In this document: positions 15,554 through 24,384 of the stretch, piece by piece
Position numbering within the stretch: the stretch's first letter is position 1
Layout of the letters: each line of letters begins with the position of its first letter
DNA from: Clostridia bacterium
GTDB lineage: Bacteria > Bacillota > Clostridia > Christensenellales > CAG-138
Length of the DNA: 64,000 nt
Direction: 5' to 3'
NCBI GenBank assembly: GCA_017428025.1
Contig: JAFRRO010000015.1
Span: 1 to 64,000 of the forward strand
Program-made: the position numbers and the translations under genes
The notes under the pieces: model-generated
What the model was told of the DNA's origin: nothing
What the model saw: only the letters and a program-made list of their open reading frames with translations
The model's database searches: none

Positions 15554-18538
15554 TTATTTCGTTTTTGTACTTAATACATTCGACCACTGCCCGTAATAGG
15601 TCATGCCCTCGAAGATGTGATAAGAGCGTACACGGACGTAGTAAGTCGTTTTCGCCTTCAGATCCCGCACCGTGGTTTCGTACGTCTTTGCTTTGTCGAT
15701 CTTAACCGTTTTGATGTTCTGCGTGAAGTCCTTATTGGTTGCGACCTGCACCTCGTAGCCGGTGAACACCGCGCTGCCCGTCCACTTCACGGTGATCCGG
15801 CTGGTGCTCTCCGGCTTCACGCTGTTCAGCACGCGCGTCGTGATGCGCACCGTCGTCTTCAGCGGGCCGACCAGACCGAGGTTATAGTTGTCCATCGGGT
15901 CCGCAAAGTACGCCTTGATCCCGTACTGATAGCGAGTACCGGCGTAGACCTTCGTGTCGGTCCAGACCGTGTCGGTCGTGTTGTTCCAGCGCAGAAAGTC
16001 CGTCCAGCCGTTAGTCGTGCTGCTCCACGCGCGGCGGTAGATGACGTAGCCCTTCGCGCCGGGAACCGCATTCCACGACAGATAGACGCCGTTCTGCACG
16101 TTCTCCACGGTCGTCGCACTCGTCGCGGGCAGGTAGATCTTAAACCAGCTGTCCGCTGTACCGCTATAGCCGTTTTTGAAGGTCAGCTCGACGCGCGCTG
16201 TGCCCGGTTTCGCGTTGTTCTTGTAGACCGCATCGTAGTAGAGCGGGCCGATGACGGCGCCGTTCTGATCCTTTACGACCAGTTCCGGCGTCTGTTCAAG
16301 ACCGTGCGCGACCACATATGGCGTCGTGCCCTTATAGGACACGCCCGTGCCGTATCCGACCGTCGCCTCGACCGGCCGCTCGCCCTCCAGAATATAATGC
16401 CACGCCGCGTTCTTGAACAGATCGTTGTCGAAGTTGCTGATGCCGATCTTCAGCTGCTCCTCGGTGCAGTTGAAGTACACGTCAGAAAGCTTCGTGCACC
16501 CGGTAAACGCCCAGTCGTTGACGTAAATATAACCCGGATTGAACCCGAAGATCACGTATTCCAGCGCGGTATCCTCATAGAAGGCCTGTACCCCGATCTT
16601 CGAAATGCCGTCCGGCAGGCGGATGGACGTCAGCGCCGTACAGCGGGAAAACGCGCTGTTGCCGATCTCCGTCACGCCGTCCGGGACGCGGATCGAGGTC
16701 AGCGAGGTACAGCCGCTGAACACGCCGTTGCTGATATGGTTCACGCTGTCCGGGATGGATATCGCCACAAGTCTGGTACACCCCGCGAACGCGTTCTCGC
16801 CGAGCGCGATCACACTGTCCGGGATCGTGACCGTCTTTAGCCCCGTGTAGCCGTTGAATCCGGAAAGGTACTGCACGGTGTCCGGGATCTCGATCGCGGT
16901 CAGCCTCGTGCAGCCGCCGAATACGCTTCGGTCGATCAGCGTGAATCCTTTGCCGAGCCGAAGGGATTTCAGCCCCGTGCAGCCGGAAAACGTATACCGT
17001 CCGAGATCCGTCACGCTGTCCGGGATCGTGATCGCGGAAAGCTTCGTGCAGTTGGAAAACGCATACTCGCCGAGCGTCGTCACGCTGTCCGGGATCGTGA
17101 ACGATTTGATCTTGCTGTTGTTATAAAACGTATACGCGCCGATATTTTGGATGCCCTCGTCCAGAATGACCGTCACGCTGCCCGCTTCGGTCCGATACCA
17201 CGGCGTATTCGTGTACGTCCGCTCGTTGTAATCGGGCAAGATGCCGGTACCCTTGGTGATATGCACCGTATTGATCGATTTGCTGTAATTGAACGCGTCG
17301 AGCGCCAGCCCGCACGGGACCGTGATCGACGTAAGCCCGGAGCATCCGGCAAACGCGTTATCGCCGAGCGTTTTGATCCCGTCCGGGACGGTCAGCGACT
17401 TGAGCCCGGTGCAGTTCTTGAACGCATCCTTGCCGATATACGTCACGCTTGCGGGGAAGTCGATCGCCTTCAGCGCGGCGCAGTCCTTGAACGTCCGTTC
17501 CTCGATCCGGGTGACGCCGTTCGACAGGTTTACCGTCTCCAGCGCCGCGCAGCTCTGGAACGCCGCATAGCCCATAGTCGTCACGCTGTCGGGGATCGTG
17601 ACCGACTTGATGTTGATCAGGTTGTTGAACGCCTCATAGCCGATGCTCTTCACGCCGTTCGGGATCGTCAGCGACGTAAGCGCCTTGCAGCCGGAGAACG
17701 CCGCGTTGCCGATGTATTCCATGCTGTTCGGGATCGAGAGCGTCTGCATCTCGTAACAGCCCAACAGCGCGAGGTCGGCGACGATCTTCGTGCCGTTGCG
17801 GATGACCAGATTCTTCGGGTACGTTCCCTTGCGGCCGATCAGGCAATGATCAATGTACACAACGCCGTTTTCCTGTGCGTTCCACCAACCGGTGTCCAAG
17901 AACGCATTCTTTCCGATATGCTGGATGCCGTCCTCGATTTTAATTGTCTTCAGCTTTGTGCAGTTCTGAAAGGCGCCCTCTCCGATGCTCTTTGCGCCTG
18001 CCTTAACCGTCAGGGACGTCATTCCCGTGCAGTTATAGAATGCGCGGTATCCGACGGATTCAATGCTGGCGGGAATGGTGACTGACTGCAGCGCGGTACA
18101 GCCGACAAACGCCGTGTCTCCGATTTTCTCTGCGCCGTCGCTGAACACAACGGTTTTCAGAGATGTGCAGTCTTTGAATGCATTCAGTGCGATCTCCTGA
18201 ACGGTTCCGGGGATGGTGACCGAAGTAAGTATTGTGCAGTTTCGGAAAGCGTCCTGCCCGATCGACTTAAGCCCGTCCGGAAGGATTAGGGTCTTGATCG
18301 ACCCGAGATATTCTCCCCACGGCGGCAGACTCAGCACGCCGTAATCGTCCGGATAGGAGTAGTTGTCCATATCGCCGAATCCTTCGATGGTCAGCTTTCC
18401 CGTGCCTGCATCGAACGTCCAGTAAAGATTCGCGCCGCAGGGGGTTTTGGACGATTCCTTATCTTCCGCGCCTGCAAACGCAGGGATTAGCGCCAGAAGC
18501 AGAAGACCAAGAAACCATGCAATCAGACGTTTTTTCAT
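15554..18538 (-). CDS. Secreted BspA-like leucine-rich-repeat protein with C-terminal fibronectin type III-like domains
   Basis: A 994-residue exported protein. The signal peptide is MKKRLIAWFLGLLLLALIPAFAGA. The body is built of ~23-residue LRR_5 (BspA/TpLRR) repeats of the form LTSITIPDSVTSIGxxAFxxCTG, running from about residue 80 to 690. Two fibronectin-like domains follow at about 805-900 (VENVQNGVYLSWNAVPGAKGYVIYRR) and 905-994 (TSRITVKWTGSAVFTGYEVQVATN). No LPXTG or dockerin is seen. BspA-like proteins mediate surface binding or adhesion in gut and oral bacteria; the ligand here is unknown. The ATG has AGGAGGG 8 bp upstream and its own promoter. Confidence 0.9.
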   Translation of the reverse strand: MKKRLIAWFLGLLLLALIPAFAGAEDKESSKTPCGANLYWTFDAGTGKLTIEGFGDMDNYSYPDDYGVLSLPPWGEYLGSIKTLILPDGLKSIGQDAFRNCTILTSVTIPGTVQEIALNAFKDCTSLKTVVFSDGAEKIGDTAFVGCTALQSVTIPASIESVGYRAFYNCTGMTSLTVKAGAKSIGEGAFQNCTKLKTIKIEDGIQHIGKNAFLDTGWWNAQENGVVYIDHCLIGRKGTYPKNLVIRNGTKIVADLALLGCYEMQTLSIPNSMEYIGNAAFSGCKALTSLTIPNGVKSIGYEAFNNLINIKSVTIPDSVTTMGYAAFQSCAALETVNLSNGVTRIEERTFKDCAALKAIDFPASVTYIGKDAFKNCTGLKSLTVPDGIKTLGDNAFAGCSGLTSITVPCGLALDAFNYSKSINTVHITKGTGILPDYNERTYTNTPWYRTEAGSVTVILDEGIQNIGAYTFYNNSKIKSFTIPDSVTTLGEYAFSNCTKLSAITIPDSVTDLGRYTFSGCTGLKSLRLGKGFTLIDRSVFGGCTRLTAIEIPDTVQYLSGFNGYTGLKTVTIPDSVIALGENAFAGCTRLVAISIPDSVNHISNGVFSGCTSLTSIRVPDGVTEIGNSAFSRCTALTSIRLPDGISKIGVQAFYEDTALEYVIFGFNPGYIYVNDWAFTGCTKLSDVYFNCTEEQLKIGISNFDNDLFKNAAWHYILEGERPVEATVGYGTGVSYKGTTPYVVAHGLEQTPELVVKDQNGAVIGPLYYDAVYKNNAKPGTARVELTFKNGYSGTADSWFKIYLPATSATTVENVQNGVYLSWNAVPGAKGYVIYRRAWSSTTNGWTDFLRWNNTTDTVWTDTKVYAGTRYQYGIKAYFADPMDNYNLGLVGPLKTTVRITTRVLNSVKPESTSRITVKWTGSAVFTGYEVQVATNKDFTQNIKTVKIDKAKTYETTVRDLKAKTTYYVRVRSYHIFEGMTYYGQWSNVLSTKTK

Positions 18539-18566
18539 ATGCGATCCCTCCTATGATTACAATTTT

Positions 18567-18595
18567 ATTATTTACAAGAACCTCGGGGCTGTCAA
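18567..18595 (-). promoter_or_regulatory. Promoter of the LRR protein gene
   Basis: On the minus strand: TTGACA (18590-18595), a 17-bp spacer and AATAAT (18567-18572), with the start codon about 30 bp further on. Confidence 0.7.
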
Positions 18596-18634
18596 CCTCC
18601 GTCTGCCGTTCATTATATAGACACTTCGGCAAAC

Positions 18635-18653
18635 CAAAATGTTACACATTTTG
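18635..18653. promoter_or_regulatory. Inverted repeat CAAAATG-N5-CATTTTG
   Basis: A perfect 7-bp dyad around ttaca, in the intergenic region upstream of the LRR gene promoter. It may be an operator; nothing else supports a specific regulator. Confidence 0.35.
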
Positions 18654-18714
18654 AAAATATATTATTTTTAACCGGCCGATCGCCGTGCGCTCGCCGGCAA
18701 AAGCATGAAAGGAA

Positions 18715-18744
18715 AAACTCAGCCATAGAAAGCTGCGTTTTAGC
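18715..18744 (-). terminator. Terminator after the deacetylase/TIGR04076 pair
   Basis: On the minus strand AAAACGCAGC pairs with GCTGAGTTTT with one mismatch, followed by T's. It lies just after the TIGR04076 stop. Confidence 0.6.
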
Positions 18745-18748
18745 ATCG

Positions 18749-18997
18749 TCATTCCTTCACCGTTTCACCCAGAACCCGGACGCGGCCGCCGTCGGGGCAG
18801 GCGGCTTCAAAGCATGCCTCGCGTGAATCGCCGTGATCCAATAAAGCCCCGTTTTGCAGAGCGAATACCTGCGGATAGATCACGCTCCAAAGCTCGTGGC
18901 ACAGCGGCGGACAGACGTTTTCCACGATGAACACGTCGCCCGCCTTGCACAGGCGGTCGCGGCAGCGGCTTTCCAGAATCGTCAGTTTCACCTTCAT
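18749..18997 (-). CDS. TIGR04076 family protein
   Basis: An 82-residue protein. MKVKLTILESRCRD...CKAGDVFIVENVCPPLCHELWSVIYPQVFALQNGA is a near-complete match to the TIGR04076 family, small cysteine-rich proteins of unknown function in anaerobes. Five cysteines could bind a metal or a cluster; this is inference. I chose the ATG at 18997 (AGGG 8 bp upstream, overlapping the deacetylase TAG stop) over the TTG six bases earlier. It follows the deacetylase gene directly and is probably cotranscribed. Confidence 0.8.
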   Translation of the reverse strand: MKVKLTILESRCRDRLCKAGDVFIVENVCPPLCHELWSVIYPQVFALQNGALLDHGDSREACFEAACPDGGRVRVLGETVKE

Positions 18998-19007
18998 ACG
19001 CAATTCC

Positions 19008-19985
19008 CTATTTCGCCGACGAATAGATCCAGCCGGCGTGGAAGCCGTCTTCGGAACAGTGCAGCAGCTCCGAGACGGTCACGAACTGATACCCGCGCGA
19101 AAGCAGCTCCGGCACGATGCGCGCAAACGCGTCCGCCGTCTTTTTCGTCTTGTCGTGGCAGAGGATGATCGAACCGTCCAGCCCTTTGCCGAGCTCGTCG
19201 GTCTCCTGTACGCCGCGCTGATAGATCATGTCCGCGGTGTATTTGTCGTAGGTGTCGTGCGTGCTGCGCGTGTGGTTGATCACCGCCATGTCCCATTCGT
19301 TCATCAGCGCGATCAGCGTGTTGCGCGTGTCGCTGCCCTTGTCGCCGTACTTGATGTAGGGCGGGCGGAACAGCTTGATCGTGTATCCGAACCGGTCGTA
19401 GATCGCATCGTTGACCTTGCCGATCTCCTCGCGCATCTCGGAGGCGGAGAGCTCCTCCACATTCGTGTGCATCCAGGTGTGGTTGCCGATCTCGCAGCCG
19501 AGCGAAAGCATGCGCATCAGCTGCTCCTCGTGGGAGGCGATGTTGTCGCCCTTGATGAAGAACGTCGCGCGTACGCCGTACTGCTCGCAGACGTCGAGGA
19601 TCCAGTCGGTGATATCGTCGCGCGGACCGTCGTCGAAGGTGAACGCCACCATCTTCCGATCGGGATCGATCGTCATGGTCGCCATGCGCGCCTGAATCGC
19701 CGCCTCGTCGGGACAGTTGCCGTAGGCGCGCACGTAGTGCTCGATCGAAGCGAGGCGCTGTTCCTCCCACGTGGGTTCGGGCGTCGCGGTCGGGACCGCG
19801 GTCACGGCGGCGGTCGGCGAGGGGGAGGGCGTTGCTTCCGCTTCCGGTTCGACGCGCGTCGCCCCGCAGGTGCAGGACAAAAGCCAGATCACCGCGCCGA
19901 GCGCAAGCAGCACGACGATGCCGATCACAGCCAGAAACTGCACCGGCGCTTTGACGACATAACGTTTTTTCTTCTTCTTTCCCAT
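19008..19985 (-). CDS. Membrane-anchored polysaccharide deacetylase (NodB/CE4 family)
   Basis: A 325-residue protein. It has a Lys-rich N-terminus (MGKKKKKR), a transmembrane anchor at about residues 17-38, and a Pro/Thr/Ser/Ala linker. The NodB domain carries the metal/catalytic motif TFDDGPRDD and the second metal motif NHTWMH, then FRPPY and ILCHDK near the end. CE4 enzymes remove N- or O-acetyl groups from peptidoglycan or other cell-wall glycans outside the membrane. I chose the ATG at 19985 because the strong promoter places transcription start at it. The stop is TAG. Confidence 0.88.
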   Translation of the reverse strand: MGKKKKKRYVVKAPVQFLAVIGIVVLLALGAVIWLLSCTCGATRVEPEAEATPSPSPTAAVTAVPTATPEPTWEEQRLASIEHYVRAYGNCPDEAAIQARMATMTIDPDRKMVAFTFDDGPRDDITDWILDVCEQYGVRATFFIKGDNIASHEEQLMRMLSLGCEIGNHTWMHTNVEELSASEMREEIGKVNDAIYDRFGYTIKLFRPPYIKYGDKGSDTRNTLIALMNEWDMAVINHTRSTHDTYDKYTADMIYQRGVQETDELGKGLDGSIILCHDKTKKTADAFARIVPELLSRGYQFVTVSELLHCSEDGFHAGWIYSSAK

Positions 19986-19992
19986 ATGGAAA

Positions 19993-20021
19993 ATGATAAC
20001 ACAGCTGTCGAATACTGTCAA
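19993..20021 (-). promoter_or_regulatory. Promoter placing transcription start on the deacetylase ATG (leaderless mRNA)
   Basis: On the minus strand: TTGACA (20016-20021), exactly 17 bp, TATCAT (19993-19998), then TTTCCAT and ATG. The start codon is therefore 7-8 bases after the -10 element, where transcription should begin. No Shine-Dalgarno sequence precedes the ATG. Confidence 0.65.
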
Positions 20022-20043
20022 TTTTCGGAGTTGTAAATAATGA

Positions 20044-20071
20044 TTGACAAACCGAAGTCTTGTGGTATAAT
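20044..20071 (+). promoter_or_regulatory. Promoter of the thrS T-box transcript
   Basis: TTGACA (20044-20049), a 16-bp spacer and an extended -10 TGGTATAAT (20063-20071). It is divergent from the deacetylase promoter, whose -35 lies 22 bp away. Confidence 0.85.
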
Positions 20072-20077
20072 GTTTCT

Positions 20078-20274
20078 ATCTTTGAGGCGATTCCGGAAGC
20101 AGTAGCGCTTACCGGCTTCGGAAAGCGAGCGACGGACGGTGAAAGCGTCGCACGAAGCACAGCGTGAAGACCGCCGGAGGATCAGAGCGGGATTGCCCGA
20201 TACAGCAAACAGAGCACCAAATAGGGTGGAACCACGCAAACCACGGCGTCCCTTGTACGAGGGGCGCTTTTTTG
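20078..20274 (+). promoter_or_regulatory. T-box riboswitch (threonine) with terminator, thrS leader
   Basis: The T-box core TGGAACCACG lies at 20227-20236. The terminator is GCGTCCC (20246-20252) with GGGGCGC (20261-20267) and a T-run. The proposed specifier ACC (Thr) at 20170-20172 lies in the same GTGAA-N context as the ATC of the ileS leader. Confidence 0.9.
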
Positions 20275-20299
20275 ATTTTCGAAAGAGGAGGATATCATC

Positions 20300-22204
20300 A
20301 TGATCATTACATTCCCGGACGGCTCGAAACGCGAATTCGAGAACGGCATGACCGCACTGGACATCGCAGGCGCGATTTCGAACGGTCTCAAAAAGGCGAC
20401 GCTCTGCTGCGCAATCAACGGCGAGCGCGCGGACGCGTTCCGTCCGATCAACGAGGACTGCGAACTCAGGCTTCTGACGTTTGCGGACGAGGACGGACGC
20501 TGGGCGTACCGGCATACCGGCTCGCACATTCTGGCGCAGGCGGTCAAGCGTCTGTGGCCGGAGGTCAAGCTTGCCATCGGTCCCGCGATCGCGGACGGCT
20601 TCTATTACGACTTCGACGCGCCGAACCCGTTCACACCCGAAGATCTCAAAAAGATCGAGAAGGAGATGGACCGCATCGTCAACGAGAACCACAAGCTGGA
20701 GCGCTTCGAGCTCCCGCGCGAGGAGGCGATCGCGTTCATGAAGGAAAAGGACGAGCCCTACAAGGTCGAGCTCATTGAGGATCTGCCCGAGGGCGAGACG
20801 ATCAGCTTCTACCGTCAGGGCGAGTTTGTCGACCTGTGCGCCGGCCCGCACGTTGCTTCGACCGGCAAGGTCAAGAACATCAAGCTCATGAGCGTCGCGG
20901 GCGCGTACTGGCGCGGCTCGGAGAAGAACAAGATGCTGCAGCGCATCTATGCGACCGCGTTTGAAAAGAAGGCGGACCTCGACGCGTACATCACCCGCAT
21001 CGAGGAAGCCAAGAAGCGCGACCACAGAAAGCTCGGCAAGGACCTCGGTCTGTTCCTGCTTCTGGACGAAGGTCCGGGCTTCCCGTTCTTCCTGCCGAAG
21101 GGCATGCAGCTTCGCAACACCCTGATCGAGTACTGGCGCGAGGTGCATAAGCGCTACGGCTACGTCGAGGTCTCGACACCGATCATCCTGCGCCGCACCC
21201 TCTGGGAGCGCAGCGGACACTGGGAGCACTACAAGGAGAACATGTACACCACGGTCATCGACGACGAGGATTTCGCGATCAAGCCGATGAACTGTCCGGG
21301 CGGCATGCTCGTCTATGCGAACGAACCGCATTCCTACCGCGATCTGCCCCTGCGCTGCGGCGAGCTCGGTCTCGTACACCGGCATGAGCTTTCCGGCGCG
21401 CTGCGCGGCCTGTTCCGCGTGCGCTGCTTCACCCAGGACGACGCGCATATCTTCATGACGCCCGAGCAGATGAAGGACGAGATCAAGAACGTCGTCCGCC
21501 TGTTCGACGAGGTGTATTCGACCTTCGGACTCAACTACACCGTCGAGCTGTCCACCATGCCGGAGAGCCACATCGGCACCGTCGAGGAGTGGGAGCACAA
21601 CCAGGACATCCTCAAGGAAGCGATCACCGAGATGGGCAAGGAGTTCGTGATCAACGAGGGCGACGGCGCGTTCTACGGACCGAAGCTCGACTTCCACATC
21701 GAGGATTGCCTCGGACGTACCTGGCAGTGCGGCACGATCCAGCTTGACAGCCAGCTGCCGGAGCGGTTCGAGCTTGAATACGTCGGCGCGGACGGCGAAC
21801 GGCACCGTCCGGTCATGATTCACCGCGTCGTGTTCGGCTCGATCGAGCGCTTCATCGGCGTCATCACCGAGCATTTTGCGGGCGCGTTCCCGACCTGGCT
21901 CGCGCCGGTGCAGGTCAAGATCCTCACGATCACCGACCGCGCGAACGAAGCCGCAGAGGCGATCCAAAAGAAGCTCGACGCGATGGGCGTACGCGCGGAG
22001 ACCGACCTTAGGAACGAGAAGATCGGCTTCAAGATCCGCGAGGCGCAGATGATGAAGATCCCGTACATGCTCGTCATCGGCGACAAGGAAGCCGAAAACG
22101 GCACCGTCGCGGTGCGTTCGAGATGCAACGGCGATCTCGGCGCCATGCCGGTCGAAGCGTTTATGGCAAAGATCAAAGAAGAGATCGACACCAAGGCGAA
22201 ATGA
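20300..22204 (+). CDS. thrS: Threonyl-tRNA synthetase
   Basis: A 634-residue class II synthetase that charges tRNA-Thr. It has an N-terminal TGS domain (about 1-60, MIITFPDGSKREFENGMTALDIA), an editing domain with HxxxH (RHTGSHILAQAV), the class II catalytic core (MNCPGGMLVYANEPHSYRDLPLR, and HRHELSGALRGLFRVRCFTQDDAHIF), and a C-terminal anticodon-binding domain (from about 535). AGAGGAGG precedes the ATG. Expression is governed by the T-box leader. Confidence 0.97.
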   Translation: MIITFPDGSKREFENGMTALDIAGAISNGLKKATLCCAINGERADAFRPINEDCELRLLTFADEDGRWAYRHTGSHILAQAVKRLWPEVKLAIGPAIADGFYYDFDAPNPFTPEDLKKIEKEMDRIVNENHKLERFELPREEAIAFMKEKDEPYKVELIEDLPEGETISFYRQGEFVDLCAGPHVASTGKVKNIKLMSVAGAYWRGSEKNKMLQRIYATAFEKKADLDAYITRIEEAKKRDHRKLGKDLGLFLLLDEGPGFPFFLPKGMQLRNTLIEYWREVHKRYGYVEVSTPIILRRTLWERSGHWEHYKENMYTTVIDDEDFAIKPMNCPGGMLVYANEPHSYRDLPLRCGELGLVHRHELSGALRGLFRVRCFTQDDAHIFMTPEQMKDEIKNVVRLFDEVYSTFGLNYTVELSTMPESHIGTVEEWEHNQDILKEAITEMGKEFVINEGDGAFYGPKLDFHIEDCLGRTWQCGTIQLDSQLPERFELEYVGADGERHRPVMIHRVVFGSIERFIGVITEHFAGAFPTWLAPVQVKILTITDRANEAAEAIQKKLDAMGVRAETDLRNEKIGFKIREAQMMKIPYMLVIGDKEAENGTVAVRSRCNGDLGAMPVEAFMAKIKEEIDTKAK

Positions 22205-22212
22205 GGGGGAAA

Positions 22213-22579
22213 ACAACCCCTCAGTCTCGCTTCGCGATCCGGCGATGGCCTCACATGGTCGCAGCGCGTCGCTATTCGCTTTCTTCTGCTCCCTGTTCGG
22301 CCCGCGCTTCCGCCTCGCTTCATCCCGCACTGCGGGCGCTCGGCTCCGCGCCCCCTTGCACAGGGGGCCTCTTTTTTTATGCAGCATACAAAAAGACTCC
22401 CTGTATATTTCACAGGGGAGCCTTTGCTTGTGAGTGGGTAAGGCTTCCCCTCCAGGGGGGAAGGCCTTTGGCTTCGCATAAAGCAATCTTCCCACGCAGA
22501 AAGCCTCCTTTTACACGCAAGTAAAAGCCCTCCCTGTGTAAGGGAGGGTGGATCGGCGAAGCCGAGACGGGAGGGTTGT
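22213..22579. repeat. MITE-like repeat, copy 1 (composite), containing the thrS terminator
   Basis: It begins ACAACCCCTCAGTC (22213-22226) and ends GACGGGAGGGTTGT (22566-22579), imperfect inverted ends. A core of over 100 bp (about 22244-22367) is nearly identical to 36965-37075. The hairpin GCCCCCT/AGGGGGC with seven T's (22350-22378) can serve as the thrS terminator. The right part holds the TCGGCgaaGCCGA mini-hairpin shared by other copies. No coding sequence is supported in this 380-bp gap. Confidence 0.75.
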
Positions 22580-22584
22580 TACCC

Positions 22585-23919
22585 TCATTCTTCCTGCAGC
22601 GTGCGGAAACGCGTGTATTCGCCCTGGAAGACGAGGCGGCAGGTCTCGATCGGACCGTGGCGGTTCTTGGCGACGATCGCTTCGCTCTCGTTGCCCGCGT
22701 TCTCGTCGTAGACCGCGGCGCGGTACAGCAGGATGACCATATCCGCGTCCTGCTCGATCGAGCCGGATTCGCGAAGGTCCGAGATCATCGGACGGTGATC
22801 CTGACGCATTTCGGGACCGCGGTTCAGCTGCGAAAGCAGGATGATCGGCACGTTGAGCTCACGCGCAAGAAGCTTCATCGCGCGCGTCATGTCGGAGATC
22901 TCCTGCTGGCGGTTGTCGTTCTTGCGGTTGCCCGCGCCGGTGCCCTGCATGAGCTGCATATAGTCGATGATGACAAGATCGAGCCCCTGCTGCGCCTTCA
23001 AGCGGCGGCACTTCGAACGGATGCTCGCGACCGTCGCGCCCGCGGAGTCGTCGATGAACAGCTTGCTGCTCTGCAGCGGTTCTGCGACCTCGATGAGACG
23101 CTGCATCTCGGTGTCGCTCAGCGAGCCGTCCTTGATCTTCTGCGAGTCGACCGACGCTTCGGTGCACATAATGCGCATCATCAGCTGTTCTTTGCTCATT
23201 TCGAGCGAGAACACGGCGACGGAGCGTCCGTCGTGCAAGGCGGCGTACTGCGCAATATTCATCGCGAACGCCGATTTGCCCATCGCGGGACGCGCGGCAA
23301 GAATGATCAGGTCGCTCTTCTGCAGGCCGTTCGTCAGCCGGTCGATCTTCGAAAAGCCGGTGGCGATGCCGGTCAGCTTGCCCTTGCGGCTCGCGATCTC
23401 GCCGATCTGGTTGACCGTGTTCGGGACGATCTCGGACGCGGGGGAGAGGGATTCCTCGGTCTTGCGCATCGAGATGTCGTAGATCTTGCGCTCCGCGTCG
23501 TTCAGGGACTGTTCGACGTCGCGCTGATCGTTCATACCGTCGCGGATCATGTCGTTGCCGACGCGGATCAGCGCGCGCTGGATGCTGTGCTCCTCGACGA
23601 TGCGCTCGTAGTGCTGCACGTTGGCGGCGGTCGGGACAAAGCTCATCAGCTCGGTGAGGTAGATCGTGCCGCCCGCGCTCTCGAGCTTGCCGCTGCGTTC
23701 GAGCGCGTTGGTCAGCGTCACAACGTCGACCGCGTCGCCGTCCTGACGAATCTTGCGCATCGCCTCAAAGATCTGCGCGTGCGCCGCCTGATAGAAATCT
23801 TCCGGCCGCAGCTGTTCGAGCATGGAATCGAGCGCGCCGACGTCCAACAGCATGGAGCCGAGCACGGAGCGTTCCGCTTCTGCGCTGTGCGGCAGGGCTT
23901 GCAGGGTTTGCTGTTCCAT
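22585..23919 (-). CDS. dnaB: Replicative DNA helicase DnaB
   Basis: A 444-residue hexameric helicase that unwinds DNA at the replication fork. The N-terminal primase-interacting domain (about 1-105, LPHSAEAERSVLGSMLLD) is followed by a RecA-like motor domain with Walker A (AARPAMGKSAFAMNIA), Walker B (LDLVIIDYMQLM) and SREL-like/NRGPE motifs. It is the last gene of the yybS-gdpP-rplI-dnaB operon, and its ATG directly follows the rplI TAA. This is the order found in Bacillus. Confidence 0.96.
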   Translation of the reverse strand: MEQQTLQALPHSAEAERSVLGSMLLDVGALDSMLEQLRPEDFYQAAHAQIFEAMRKIRQDGDAVDVVTLTNALERSGKLESAGGTIYLTELMSFVPTAANVQHYERIVEEHSIQRALIRVGNDMIRDGMNDQRDVEQSLNDAERKIYDISMRKTEESLSPASEIVPNTVNQIGEIASRKGKLTGIATGFSKIDRLTNGLQKSDLIILAARPAMGKSAFAMNIAQYAALHDGRSVAVFSLEMSKEQLMMRIMCTEASVDSQKIKDGSLSDTEMQRLIEVAEPLQSSKLFIDDSAGATVASIRSKCRRLKAQQGLDLVIIDYMQLMQGTGAGNRKNDNRQQEISDMTRAMKLLARELNVPIILLSQLNRGPEMRQDHRPMISDLRESGSIEQDADMVILLYRAAVYDENAGNESEAIVAKNRHGPIETCRLVFQGEYTRFRTLQEE

Positions 23920-24360
23920 TTATTCCTCTACAATCACTTTGACGGTCGCGGATACGCCCTCGAAGAGCGACAGCTTTGCCGTATATTCGCCCAATGCGCG
24001 GATCGGATCGACCGATATCTTCTTGCGGTCGATTTCGATACCCTTCTGTTCCTGCAGCGCGGCGGCGATCTCCTTGCCGGAGACCGTGCCGAACATCTTG
24101 CCGTTTTCTCCGACGCGCGCCTTGACGTGCACTGCCTGCCCGTCGAGCGCCTTTGCCTGTTCGCGCGCCTTGACGCCTGCGGTGAATTTGCGGTGCTGCG
24201 CGGCGCTCTTCTGAATGTTCGCCGCGTTGATCGCCTGCGCGTCCGCGGGATCCGCAAGCTTTCTCGGCAGCAGGAAATTGCGCGCGTAACCGTCGCTGAC
24301 GTTGACCACTTCACCCTTTTTGCCGGTGCCCTTCACGTCCTGTAAAAGCAATACCTTCAT
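23920..24360 (-). CDS. rplI: 50S ribosomal protein L9
   Basis: A 146-residue protein, the normal length. The N-terminal rRNA-binding domain [36 protein letters not shown] is diagnostic, followed by the long connecting helix and the C-terminal domain. It lies between gdpP and dnaB. Confidence 0.97.
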   Translation of the reverse strand: MKVLLLQDVKGTGKKGEVVNVSDGYARNFLLPRKLADPADAQAINAANIQKSAAQHRKFTAGVKAREQAKALDGQAVHVKARVGENGKMFGTVSGKEIAAALQEQKGIEIDRKKISVDPIRALGEYTAKLSLFEGVSATVKVIVEE

Positions 24361-24384
24361 CTTCCGTATCCGTCCTTTCTTGCA

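Noticed and set aside
22205-22584. Short frames on both strands between thrS and dnaB
   Set aside because: They are translations of the repeat family (RASASLHPALRALGSAPP-type peptides) found wherever the repeat occurs.
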